Under the pieces are notes generated by a model. That model was not told where the DNA came from, searched no databases, and worked only from the letters and a program-made list of their open reading frames with translations. A stretch of DNA of 43,173 nt from CAZFCK01 sp964517355. GTDB lineage: Bacteria; Desulfobacterota; Desulfovibrionia; Desulfovibrionales; Desulfovibrionaceae. Positions 1 through 8,110 of this stretch are shown here, piece after piece (within the stretch, counting starts at the first letter, position 1; every line of letters begins with the position of its first letter). The stretch covers positions 1 to 43,173 of the forward strand of contig CAZFCK010000010.1 in NCBI GenBank assembly GCA_964517355.1. The letters run 5' to 3'. The position numbers and the translations under genes were made by a program.

Positions 1-1
1 T

Positions 2-117
2 CAGGGGAGAGCCTTGTTTCAAGGCGAAAATGCGCTAGATGCTCTTATGCATTTCTCTGGAACAATTGGAAATTGTTCCAGGGGAGAGCCTTGTTTCAAG
101 GCGAAAATGCGCTAGAT
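2..117. repeat. Tandem intergenic repeat, two 39-bp copies 77 bp apart
   Basis: The same 39 bases occur at 2-40 and 79-117. The spacer holds a near-perfect palindrome at about 59-80 (ggaacaatt / aattgttcc). Each 39-mer also contains a small hairpin (ccttg / caagg). A diverged inverse copy of the same unit, with its parts in the same order, lies at 39521-39612. This is a dispersed, non-coding, REP-like family. No CRISPR logic applies, because the spacer is itself part of the repeat. Confidence 0.85.
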
Positions 118-288
118 CGAAAATCGTCTTTCCGGATTGACCATCAGCGGTGCGCGGTGATGTGGGACATGATCAAGGCGGGGAAGTTCCGAAGGGAAGA
201 ACCTCTTGCTTGAAGTTTTCCCCCCGAAACACTGTAATTTTTTTTAGGAATAACGCCTCTACAGGAGCTTGCCCCAAGAGAAAAGCAC

Positions 289-528
289 TTACTGCTTTTC
301 AACAAGCAATTTGGGTTCCATCAGGGCCGTGAGTTTGTAGCTATTGCCCCCTGACTCGTGCAGATAGTCGCAGCAGGGAAAAAGTTCCACATCTCTCTCA
401 AAACTCGCCCCGAAAAAAACATCCTTAGCCTCTCCATTCGCCTCGAACCGAATGCTGGAACCATTATCCAGATAGAGGATCTCACCATCGCCAAGCTCCA
501 CAGGCAAGTCACTTTCCCGGTATTCCAT
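289..528 (-). CDS. Small hypothetical protein, 79 aa
   Basis: The start at 528 is chosen because a perfect AGGAGG lies seven bases upstream. A longer reading frame to 561 has no such site. The product begins MEYRESDLPVELGDGEILYL and is acidic, with alternating hydrophobic and charged residues typical of a small beta-rich fold. It has no signal peptide or membrane segment. Two adjacent cysteines lie near residues 54-55 (FPCCDY). I do not recognise a family. It is separated from priA by about 250 non-coding bases and follows it in the same direction, but a promoter of its own is likely. The good ribosome site and protein-like composition make it a probable real gene of unknown function. Confidence 0.6.
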   Translation of the reverse strand: MEYRESDLPVELGDGEILYLDNGSSIRFEANGEAKDVFFGASFERDVELFPCCDYLHESGGNSYKLTALMEPKLLVEKQ

Positions 529-708
529 GGCTGACCTCCTGAACGCCGCAGCGCACAACAATAGGGTTTGATTTCCCGCTTATTATAATCCCTATTGTAG
601 TGCAAAGTAAACAGTTGGCGCCACAAAATTACCGTTATTGCAAGATACTGCGCATGCCGCGATCACCCTGCGGACCTTGACTGGGCGCTGTCGCCGGCTT
701 GGTCTACC

Positions 709-729
709 TTTTACGGAAAAGCCGTAAAA
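709..729. repeat. Short palindrome between priA and the small orphan gene
   Basis: An 8-bp inverted repeat (ttttacgg / ccgtaaaa) flanks a five-base loop about 50 bases beyond the priA stop. It could form a hairpin in the operon transcript. No run of U follows the 3' arm on either strand, so it is not a classical intrinsic terminator. An RNA-stability or protein-binding role is possible. Confidence 0.35.
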
Positions 730-780
730 AACGTCCCCAATTTGACTAAATATCGGCAAATTCACCCTGCCTGGACATGT

Positions 781-3147
781 TCACAACATATCGACAGGGT
801 CCAGATCCAGAGAAAGCCGTAGTTCGGCATCCTTCACGGCAATCTGCGCCACTGCGCCGTATACGTCCCTGATAGGCAGCCAGCTTTGCGCTTTAAGCAG
901 GCAATGAAAGCGCTTACGCCCCCGCAATTGTTTCAGGGGCGCAGGGGCAGGCCCCAGGACCTGCACGCCGTGCGCGCGCCCCGCCTCTCTGACAACACGA
1001 GCGAGTTCCGTGAGCTTCTCACCGCCGCGGCTCCACTCCATGGGGTAACTGATGCGAATGAGCGCCAGCTTGATAAAGGGGGGGTAGTTGCGTTTACGTC
1101 GTAACGCCAGCTCGTTGTGATAAAAGCCGGTGTAATCGCAGTTGCGCACGAAGGACCAGCACGAATTCGTCATGTCGCGGGTTTGAATGAGCACCCGGCC
1201 GGGCTTGTCGCCCCGCCCCGCCCTCCCCGCCACCTGGACCAGCAATTGAAAAGTGCGCTCCATGGCCCGGTAATCCGGGAGGTTCAATCCCAAGTCTCCG
1301 TCAGCCACCACCACCTGGGTCACATCCGGGAAATGGTGCCCCTTGGAAAGCATTTGCGTGCCCACCAGAACCTGAGCCTCGCGGCGGGCAAAGGCCTGGA
1401 GTATCTCTTCCATGCGCCCAGGGCGGCGAGTGCTGTCCCGATCCAATCTGAGCACGCCGGCGCCTGGGGGCAAAGCCGTTTCCAGAGTCTCCTCCAAACG
1501 TTGGGTGCCCTCGCCCATGGGCAGATAATTGCAGCCGCCGCAGCCCTCGCAAATCAGCGGAAAGGGGCGGGATTCGCCGCAATAATGGCAAATCAACCGC
1601 TCGCGCCCCTTGTGGTAGGTGAGCCCTATTTCACAATTCGGGCACTTGGCCACGCGCCCGCATTCGAGGCAATACATGAGCGGCGAGTAGCCGCGCCGGT
1701 TGAGCATGATGATGGCTTGCTCACCCCGCGCCACCACGTCGCGCAGCAACTCAATGGTCTCGGGCGCCAACAGATGCTCGGTAGCGCCCAAATTCCTGAT
1801 GTCCACCAAATCGATCCGGGGCAGGCCGCAATCGCTGATACGCTTGGAAAGACACAGAGCCGGAGCGAACCCCTGCTCCGCCGCGTAAAAGGTCTTCACG
1901 TCCGGCGTGGCCGACCCCAGCAACAACAACCCGTTGTGCTGGCGCATCATGAAATAGCCGATTTCCTTGGCCTGGTACGTCAGCCGCTCGTCCTGCTTGA
2001 ACGAGCTGTCATGTTCCTCGTCCAGAATCACGCACCCCGGATGCGGAACGGGTAAAAACAGGGCCGAGCGCGTGCCGACCACAATCACGGGGTCGCCGGC
2101 CATGGAGGCCTGGCGGAAGGTCTTGGCCCGCTCCTGCGGTGATTGATAGCCGTGGTAAAAAAGGACTTCCCGCTCGGGGGCAAATCGCTCCAGCACGGCT
2201 CTACGCAGATTTTGCGCCAAGGCTATTTCAGGGGCCAGAACATATACCGATCGCCCCATCTCCAGTGCGCGCCGCGCAAGATCGAGGTATACGGCCGTCT
2301 TGCCGCTGCCCGTGATGCCGAAAAGCAATCGCGTTTCGCCTTCGGGACTGCGCAAGGCCTGATCCAGGCCATGCTCGCCTTCAATGGCCGCCAACTGTTC
2401 TTGGGTGAACTGGAAATCGCTGCGCCGCCCTTCCTCAGGCTGAGGCGATTCTTCATCGTGGGGGGGCTGCGGCGGACCGATCTTGACCAGCCCGCGTTGC
2501 AACAACGCGGGCAGAGCGTTGCGCGCGCCCTCGCCGCAATCGGCGAAAAGGGTCTTTTTCGAGGCGCCGCCTCGTTCCCATAAATATTCCAGCACCGCAA
2601 TCTGACGCACGGCGGCGGGGCGCACGGGCCAAGGCGGGTCCTGCACCACCGTGACCACATCCTGCGCATGGATGGCGGCGTCATGAACCTGCATGCGCCC
2701 CTCGTTCCAGTCCTGTGCCAACGCCCTGCGCGCGTCTTCAGACAACGCCCTGATATCCTGGGGTTTGAAGAATTTGTTGCGCCCCTTGACAGGAACACTG
2801 AACTTTACCTGCGCCGAACGCAGGGGCAACGGCAGGAGAGACCCGAGAATCTTGCCGGGCGTACTCATTTGCCGCACGGCCAATTGTTCGATCATGCCCA
2901 GATACTCGGGATGCAGCAAAGGCCTGCGCTCAAGGGGCCACAGCAGCGGCTTGAACACAATAGTCGTGTCCCCGGCCGGAGGAGCGTCCTCCTGGCGCAG
3001 CAAAACGACCACACGCAGTGAATTGCCCACCGGAGCAATAAAGCGCATGCCCTGCCGCAGGGCATGCGCCGCAAAACACAAAGGGGGCAAATAGGAAAGC
3101 GTGGCAAACGGTGGACTGAGGAGCGCGGCTCCCCACGTACCGGTCAT
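781..3147 (-). CDS. priA: Primosomal replication restart helicase PriA
   Basis: This is a 788-aa superfamily 2 DNA helicase that reloads the replisome at stalled forks. The N-terminal half (about 1-240) corresponds to the 3'-end-binding and winged-helix domains. Walker A is GITGSGKT (277-284) and Walker B is DEEHD (376-380). PriA's diagnostic zinc module follows, with cysteine pairs near 493/496, 502/505, 520/523 and 533/536 inserted between the helicase motifs. A C-terminal helicase lobe includes the QVAGRAGRG motif. Length is close to the family norm of about 730-800. It is the last gene of the minus-strand operon, starting 12 bases after the galU stop. No ribosome site is strong, and coupling to galU is likely. 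No key residue is missing. Confidence 0.96.
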   Translation of the reverse strand: MTGTWGAALLSPPFATLSYLPPLCFAAHALRQGMRFIAPVGNSLRVVVLLRQEDAPPAGDTTIVFKPLLWPLERRPLLHPEYLGMIEQLAVRQMSTPGKILGSLLPLPLRSAQVKFSVPVKGRNKFFKPQDIRALSEDARRALAQDWNEGRMQVHDAAIHAQDVVTVVQDPPWPVRPAAVRQIAVLEYLWERGGASKKTLFADCGEGARNALPALLQRGLVKIGPPQPPHDEESPQPEEGRRSDFQFTQEQLAAIEGEHGLDQALRSPEGETRLLFGITGSGKTAVYLDLARRALEMGRSVYVLAPEIALAQNLRRAVLERFAPEREVLFYHGYQSPQERAKTFRQASMAGDPVIVVGTRSALFLPVPHPGCVILDEEHDSSFKQDERLTYQAKEIGYFMMRQHNGLLLLGSATPDVKTFYAAEQGFAPALCLSKRISDCGLPRIDLVDIRNLGATEHLLAPETIELLRDVVARGEQAIIMLNRRGYSPLMYCLECGRVAKCPNCEIGLTYHKGRERLICHYCGESRPFPLICEGCGGCNYLPMGEGTQRLEETLETALPPGAGVLRLDRDSTRRPGRMEEILQAFARREAQVLVGTQMLSKGHHFPDVTQVVVADGDLGLNLPDYRAMERTFQLLVQVAGRAGRGDKPGRVLIQTRDMTNSCWSFVRNCDYTGFYHNELALRRKRNYPPFIKLALIRISYPMEWSRGGEKLTELARVVREAGRAHGVQVLGPAPAPLKQLRGRKRFHCLLKAQSWLPIRDVYGAVAQIAVKDAELRLSLDLDPVDML

Positions 3148-3159
3148 ATGCGTTACAGC

Positions 3160-4029
3160 CTACTCCAGCGTTAAGAATTCTTTGAGGTTGTGCTCAAGCT
3201 GGCTGCGGAGTTTTTCATCACGCATGCCGAAATAGATGTTGGCCGTGAGATATTCCGCCCAGTCGCCTGCATCGAAGCGTTTACCCCGGATGCGCACGGC
3301 AAGCAGCCCTTTGCCCTTGGCCAGGGCCTTGAGGCTGTCGGTAAGCTGAATTTCGCCGTCGTAGCCCGGCTGCTGCTTCTCAAGGTGCCCGAAAATCTCC
3401 GGGGTCAGCACGTAACGTCCCACAATGGCGTAACGGGACGGAGCGTCTTCCACTTTGGGCTTTTCCACCAGATCCCGAACCCGGAACATGCCCGGCGCGA
3501 ACTCCTCGCCCTGAATGATGCCGTACCTGCTGACCATGTTTTTCGGAACTTCCATCACGCCGATGACAGGGAGTTTTTCATTGGTAAAGACTTCCATCAA
3601 CTGCTTGATGCCCGGCTCGACGCCGAAAACGAGATCATCCCCCACCATGACGGCAAAGGGATCGTTTTTGACCACTTCCTTGGCGCAGAGCACCGCATGG
3701 CCGAGCCCCAGTTGAATCTTCTGGCGTACGGAAATGATGTTGACCATTTCCGCGACCTTGCGCACCTCGGCGAGCATTTCGCTTTTGCCCGAGCGTTCCA
3801 ACACGCTTTCCAGAGCCCAATTATAGTCGAAATGATCCTCGATGATCTTTTTGCTCTGGTTGTTGACAAAAACAACGTCCATAAGCCCGGAGTGCATGGC
3901 CTCTTCCACAACATACTGAACGACCGGCTTGTTGTAGACCGGCAGCATTTCCTTGGGGACATTTTTCGTGGCAGGCAAGGACCGTGTTCCCCATCCGGCC
4001 ACCGGGATGACAACCTTGGACAATTCCAT
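3160..4029 (-). CDS. galU: UTP-glucose-1-phosphate uridylyltransferase GalU
   Basis: This 289-aa enzyme makes UDP-glucose from UTP and glucose-1-phosphate for surface polysaccharide synthesis. The N-terminal nucleotide-binding signature reads PVAGWGTRSLPATKNVPKEM at about residues 9-28, with Trp where most GalU proteins have Leu. The MVGDDLV metal/uridine motif and the VEKPK substrate loop follow in the expected places, and the DSLKAL region near residue 230 is also typical. AAGGAG lies eight bases before the ATG. It sits between glmM (about 110 bases upstream) and priA, so two sugar-nucleotide genes are adjacent in the operon. Length is normal. The family assignment is secure. Confidence 0.95.
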   Translation of the reverse strand: MELSKVVIPVAGWGTRSLPATKNVPKEMLPVYNKPVVQYVVEEAMHSGLMDVVFVNNQSKKIIEDHFDYNWALESVLERSGKSEMLAEVRKVAEMVNIISVRQKIQLGLGHAVLCAKEVVKNDPFAVMVGDDLVFGVEPGIKQLMEVFTNEKLPVIGVMEVPKNMVSRYGIIQGEEFAPGMFRVRDLVEKPKVEDAPSRYAIVGRYVLTPEIFGHLEKQQPGYDGEIQLTDSLKALAKGKGLLAVRIRGKRFDAGDWAEYLTANIYFGMRDEKLRSQLEHNLKEFLTLE

Positions 4030-4140
4030 GTTCCGCGCTCCTTTTGGCGGTTAAGGTCGTGCTCGCGTCGCCGCGACGACTCTTACACGAGGGCTGCTTG
4101 TGATTTCCGCTACGCAGGGAACATAGCACAGGCCTAGGGG

Positions 4141-5493
4141 CTATTTCAAATGAGTCTTGAGGGTCTCGGCCAGGAAATCGGAAAGACTTTGCACCTTGGC
4201 CGGGTCTTCCGCCTCCACCATGACACGGGCCACGGCCTCAGTGCCGGAGTAGCGCAACAGCACGCGGCCTTTGCCGTTGAGTTCGCGTTCCGCCTGCTGC
4301 ACGGCTTTGCCGATGGCCGGCACTTCGTCAAAGGGGATTTTGCGCTCAACATGAACATTCACAAGCGTTTGCGGAAACGGTTCCATGAGATGCGCCAGTT
4401 CCGAAAGCGGCTTGCCGCGCTCGCACATGATGCGCAATAGCTGCAGGGCCGCCAGAATACCGTCGCCGGTTGTGCTGTATTTCATGAAAATGAGATGCCC
4501 GGACTGCTCCCCGCCGAAACTGGCGCCTTGATTGCGCATGGCCTCCACCACGTAGCGGTCGCCCACGGGCGTGCGGAAGAGCGAGCCGCCCTGCCGCTCC
4601 ATGAACAGCTCCAGGGCCATGTTGCTCATAACGGTGGCCACCAGCTTCTTGCCGGGCAATTCGTCGCGCGAAAGCATATCCATGGCGCACAAGGCCATAA
4701 TCTGATCCCCGTCCAACACCGTGCCCTTTTCATCCACAACGATGAGCCTGTCGCCATCGCCGTCAAGGGCCAGACCGATATCCGCGCCTTCCTCGCGCAC
4801 ATGGTGCGCCACCATTTCAGGGTACAACGACCCGCATTTCAGGTTGATGTTCAAGCCGTCGGGCTTGTTGCCCAGCTTGATCACCTCAGCGCCCAGTTCC
4901 TCGAAAATCAAAGGTGCGACCTTATAGGTGGCGCCGTTGGCGCAATCAAGTACGATCCGCACGCCGTCAAGGGAGAGATGCCGGGGGAAACTGTTCTTGA
5001 GATATACGATATAGCGGCCCAGGCTGTCGGTGATGCGAAAGGCGCGGCCCACATTCTCGGGGCTGGGGTAGGCCCAGCTGTTGCCGTCGCCTTCCACGAG
5101 TTCGGCGATGCGGTCTTCCGTCTCATCCGGCAGCTTGAATCCTTCCCTGTCGAAAAATTTGATGCCGTTGTCCATAAAAGGATTGTGCGAGGCGGAAATG
5201 ACCACGCCAAGGTCCGCGCGCATGTTGCAGGTGAGAAAGGATATGGCGGGTGTAGGCATGGGGCCCACAAGAAAAACATCCATGCCTGAAGCGCAAAAAC
5301 CGGAAGTCAGGGCGGTTTCGAAAATATAGCCCGAGAGCCTGGTATCCTTACCTATGACGACGCGATGGCGTTTGTTGCCGTTCCTGAACAGCGCGCCGGC
5401 GGCCAACCCAAGCTTGAGCGCGACCTCCGGGACCATCGGGAATATGTTTACCTGTCCCCGCAACCCGTCGGTGCCGAACAAACGTTTTCTCAT
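4141..5493 (-). CDS. glmM: Phosphoglucosamine mutase GlmM
   Basis: This 450-aa enzyme converts glucosamine-6-phosphate to glucosamine-1-phosphate on the route to UDP-GlcNAc, and so feeds peptidoglycan, LPS and, here, the pse island. The catalytic phosphoserine is Ser102 in VISASHNP. The metal loop DGDGDR lies near residue 243, the sugar-binding GGEQSGH near 325, and the phosphate-binding RYSGTE near 410. The start follows a GAGGTGA site. It lies directly downstream of cdaR. The cdaA-cdaR-glmM order is conserved in many bacteria, and CdaA activity is known to be modulated by GlmM in Firmicutes. Nothing in the sequence is unusual. Confidence 0.96.
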   Translation of the reverse strand: MRKRLFGTDGLRGQVNIFPMVPEVALKLGLAAGALFRNGNKRHRVVIGKDTRLSGYIFETALTSGFCASGMDVFLVGPMPTPAISFLTCNMRADLGVVISASHNPFMDNGIKFFDREGFKLPDETEDRIAELVEGDGNSWAYPSPENVGRAFRITDSLGRYIVYLKNSFPRHLSLDGVRIVLDCANGATYKVAPLIFEELGAEVIKLGNKPDGLNINLKCGSLYPEMVAHHVREEGADIGLALDGDGDRLIVVDEKGTVLDGDQIMALCAMDMLSRDELPGKKLVATVMSNMALELFMERQGGSLFRTPVGDRYVVEAMRNQGASFGGEQSGHLIFMKYSTTGDGILAALQLLRIMCERGKPLSELAHLMEPFPQTLVNVHVERKIPFDEVPAIGKAVQQAERELNGKGRVLLRYSGTEAVARVMVEAEDPAKVQSLSDFLAETLKTHLK

Positions 5494-5548
5494 GCATTCA
5501 CCTCATCTGCACGTATTCATTGCACAGTCCATGCCGGACCGTGAGTTG

Positions 5549-6466
5549 TCACTTGCCAGCATCCTTAGGCGGATGCAAGGTTAATTCCACATATGCCGGC
5601 TTGATGGAAAGCAGCCGGGCCCCAGGCGGCAGGACGACCCGCGGCGACCGCGGATAGGGACCTGGTCCGAGAAATTCCTCGGCCACCACGGAGGCGGAGA
5701 CGGCCTGCTCCACATCGCCCGCCCGGACTATGGGCAGAGGGATTTCGACTTCCGCAACAATCTGGTCCGGCTGCAGCGTGGCTTCATAGGCACTGCGATT
5801 ATCCAAGGTCAAGGGCAACGTAAAAGAAAAGGGTTTCGTCTTCACGCCAAAGACAAGTTTGACGTTCACGAAGCCCGGGTCGGCCTCTATCTCGTTGGGC
5901 AGGTTCAAGGGCACCACCTCTTCAATGCCCCCCGGCGTTGCGCTGGGCAACGTAATAACCTGGGTTTCCAACTGTTGGATGTCGTTGACGATCTTTTCAG
6001 GCCCCCGGACAATGACTTCCTTCGGGCTCGTCACCACCTCCATCAACTGATAGTCGGGATCAAGAGCGCCTTCCCAGATGGGCTTCACCGGAACCTGACG
6101 CGAAGCGATGCGATCCACGTTGATATCGACACGGGGCGGATTGATCTCCATGACTTCAAACGTCTTGGACAAGGGAAACATCTCGGGCTGCAACGTGAAG
6201 ACATTGAGCCCCTGCTTGAGATTGCTCAAATTCAGGGAGTAGACCAGTGATTTATCTTCAATGGTATGGATCAAGCCTTTGGGACCACGCACCCGGACAT
6301 TGATCTTGCGCAGCAGGCCGTTGCGGATCACCAGATTTTCAGGCATTCCGGCGAACTGGACGCTAGCCTGCATCCAGACGTCCACCTTCTCTCTTCCAGA
6401 GACGAAGTACCAGGTGACGAGCGCCAGCAAAAAGGCCAGCAGGGCGTAATGCCAATTGCTCCGCAT
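5549..6466 (-). CDS. cdaR: YbbR-domain protein, CdaA regulator CdaR
   Basis: This 305-aa protein has a single N-terminal membrane anchor (about residues 5-24, WHYALLAFLLALVTWYFVSG) followed by an extracytoplasmic region of consecutive YbbR repeats. The repeats are visible as recurring V-x-V-x-G-P and proline-rich beta motifs (for example VRVRGPKGL and VIVRGPEKI). In Firmicutes CdaR binds and tunes the membrane diadenylate cyclase CdaA. The ATG begins one base after the cdaA stop, so the two are almost certainly translationally coupled and made in equal amounts. It is shorter than many Firmicute CdaR proteins, consistent with fewer repeats. Function is inferred from domain and location. Confidence 0.88.
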   Translation of the reverse strand: MRSNWHYALLAFLLALVTWYFVSGREKVDVWMQASVQFAGMPENLVIRNGLLRKINVRVRGPKGLIHTIEDKSLVYSLNLSNLKQGLNVFTLQPEMFPLSKTFEVMEINPPRVDINVDRIASRQVPVKPIWEGALDPDYQLMEVVTSPKEVIVRGPEKIVNDIQQLETQVITLPSATPGGIEEVVPLNLPNEIEADPGFVNVKLVFGVKTKPFSFTLPLTLDNRSAYEATLQPDQIVAEVEIPLPIVRAGDVEQAVSASVVAEEFLGPGPYPRSPRVVLPPGARLLSIKPAYVELTLHPPKDAGK

Positions 6467-6467
6467 C

Positions 6468-7235
6468 TCAGGACTCCAGGGCCTTGAGCAAAACGCGCTT
6501 GAGCCGCACCTCGTCCAAGCGCCCGGTCAGCCTGCCGTTCACGGCAACGGAAATCGCGCCGCGTTCCTCGGAAACGACCACGGCCACAGCGTCGCTTTCC
6601 TCGGTGATGCCCAGCGCCGCGCGGTGGCGGGTGCCGAATTCGTGGCTGCCCTTGATCATGGTGCGCCCCTGCCCGCTGGAAAGGGGCAGAATGCAGCCCG
6701 CGGCCATGAGGCGCGAACCGCGAATAATGACCGCGCCATCGTGTAACGGAGTGTTGGGGTAGAAGATGGTGATCAGCAAATCCTTGCTGACCTTGGCCCC
6801 CAGCGTCACGCCGCGTTCGATAACATCGCCCAGGGGCACGTTTTTCTCGATGACCAACAACGCGCCGATATGGCTTTTCGCCAAAGAGGCCATGGCCGCG
6901 ATAATCTGGTTCAGCGATTCCTCTTCCATGGTTTTCCGTTTCCACAAGCGCCCCGCCCCGACATCGGCGAGCGCTTTGCGGATATCCTGTTGAAAGAGGA
7001 TGATCACGACAAGGAAGATGGAACTCAGAAAATTGGCCAAAAGCCAATTCAAAGTGTAAAGCCCCACTTCTTCGGAGACGAAATACACGCACAGCACCAG
7101 CACCAGACCCGAGAGAACCGAAACCGCACGTGTGCCGCGCACCAACAAAATCAGGCGATAGAAAATAAAGGCCACAAGCGCGATATCCAAAACATCACGC
7201 CAGCCTATACGCAGTGAAGCGATTTCCAGCATCAT
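6468..7235 (-). CDS. cdaA: Membrane diadenylate cyclase CdaA (DisA_N domain)
   Basis: This 255-aa enzyme makes cyclic di-AMP from two ATP. Three membrane helices at about 15-33, 38-55 and 60-80 precede the cytoplasmic DAC domain. Both catalytic motifs are intact: DGA at 166-168 (LHDGAVII) and RHR at 203-205 (GTRHRAALG). An EE pair near 212-213 follows in the nucleotide site. It overlaps folP by four bases (ATGA) and cdaR follows after one base. Finding c-di-AMP synthesis in a Gram-negative is less familiar than in Firmicutes, but the cdaA-cdaR-glmM arrangement is the canonical one. No c-di-AMP phosphodiesterase or receptor is visible in the window. Confidence 0.95.
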   Translation of the reverse strand: MMLEIASLRIGWRDVLDIALVAFIFYRLILLVRGTRAVSVLSGLVLVLCVYFVSEEVGLYTLNWLLANFLSSIFLVVIILFQQDIRKALADVGAGRLWKRKTMEEESLNQIIAAMASLAKSHIGALLVIEKNVPLGDVIERGVTLGAKVSKDLLITIFYPNTPLHDGAVIIRGSRLMAAGCILPLSSGQGRTMIKGSHEFGTRHRAALGITEESDAVAVVVSEERGAISVAVNGRLTGRLDEVRLKRVLLKALES

Positions 7236-8110
7236 ATTCCGCCCACGCTTGTGAGCGCTTCCACAACCCGCAAGGTTTGCAGCGTTGCGACCGGATCATG
7301 CACGCGATGAATGCGCGCGCCGCGTTCCGCAGTCAATGCCGTGGCGACCTGAGTGGCGTTTTCCCGCCCCTCAAGGGGGGCGTTCAACAGCCCTCCCCAC
7401 AGAGATTTGTTGGATATTCCCATGTATAAGGGCCGTCCTAAGACTAAAAATCTCTGTATGGCGCGCAAGAGCGCGAGATTGTGTTCCAAGGTTTTGCCGA
7501 AGCCGATACCGGGATCGAGCACGATATGCGACTCGGGCAACCCCGCCGCGGTCAGCATGCGCAACCGCTGTTCGAAAAACGCCAGGACCTCGTCAACCAC
7601 ATTGCCGTACCGCGGCGCCTTCTGCATGACATCGGGCCGCCCCTGGCTGTGCATCAGCACATAGCCGGGCCTGTACTGCGCCAGCACGTCCAGGAGTTCC
7701 GGATCAAAGGCGCAGGCGGAGACATCGTTGACGATCACAGCCCCAGCGTCCAGACACGCTGAAGCCACCCGCGCCTTGTACGTGTCCACAGAAAGGGCGA
7801 TGGGCAGCCCGGCGGCGCCTTGCACCACGGGCAGAACCCTCTCCAATTCCTCTTCCAAGGAAACGGCGGCCGCACCGGGGCGGGTGGATTCGCCCCCGAT
7901 ATCGGCGATATGCACCCCGTGCTCCGCCATACGCCGTACTGACTCCAAGGCCGCGCCGCCGGCGTGGCGGCCCCCGTCATAAAAGGAATCCGGCGTGACG
8001 TTGACGATGCCAGCCACAAGGAATGGAGCGCACTCCAGGCGTTTACCGGCGTAAAGGTCCCAGGTTGTCTCCTCCTGAGAGGATAACGTCTTACATGGAA
8101 CCTCGACCAT
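7232..8110 (-). CDS. folP: Dihydropteroate synthase FolP
   Basis: This 292-aa enzyme condenses p-aminobenzoate with the pterin pyrophosphate in folate synthesis. The pterin-binding signatures are clear: GIVNVTPDSFYDGG (near 34-47), DIGGESTRPGA (near 74-84), ND-SAC (near 128), DPGIGFGKT (near 201-209) and the C-terminal RVHDP (near 268). The ATG follows the ftsH TAG stop with no gap, and an AAGGA site sits within the end of ftsH. The first 30 residues extend beyond the usual N-terminus, but the operon spacing supports this start. It is the target of sulfonamides. No resistance-type insertion is evident by eye. Confidence 0.95.
   Translation of the reverse strand: MVEVPCKTLSSQEETTWDLYAGKRLECAPFLVAGIVNVTPDSFYDGGRHAGGAALESVRRMAEHGVHIADIGGESTRPGAAAVSLEEELERVLPVVQGAAGLPIALSVDTYKARVASACLDAGAVIVNDVSACAFDPELLDVLAQYRPGYVLMHSQGRPDVMQKAPRYGNVVDEVLAFFEQRLRMLTAAGLPESHIVLDPGIGFGKTLEHNLALLRAIQRFLVLGRPLYMGISNKSLWGGLLNAPLEGRENATQVATALTAERGARIHRVHDPVATLQTLRVVEALTSVGGI

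Noticed and set aside
2..117. CRISPR array from two exact repeats
   Set aside because: Only two copies, the spacer is palindromic and is itself repeated at 39.5 kb, and there are no cas genes.
709..729. Terminator of the priA operon
   Set aside because: The stem is A/U-rich and no U-run follows the 3' arm on the minus strand.
1117..2055. 312-aa plus-strand frame opposite priA
   Set aside because: His/Gln/Arg-rich composition typical of antisense frames, wholly inside priA.
3190..4137. 315-aa plus-strand frame opposite galU
   Set aside because: It lies antisense to a secure gene and has no domain or start signal.
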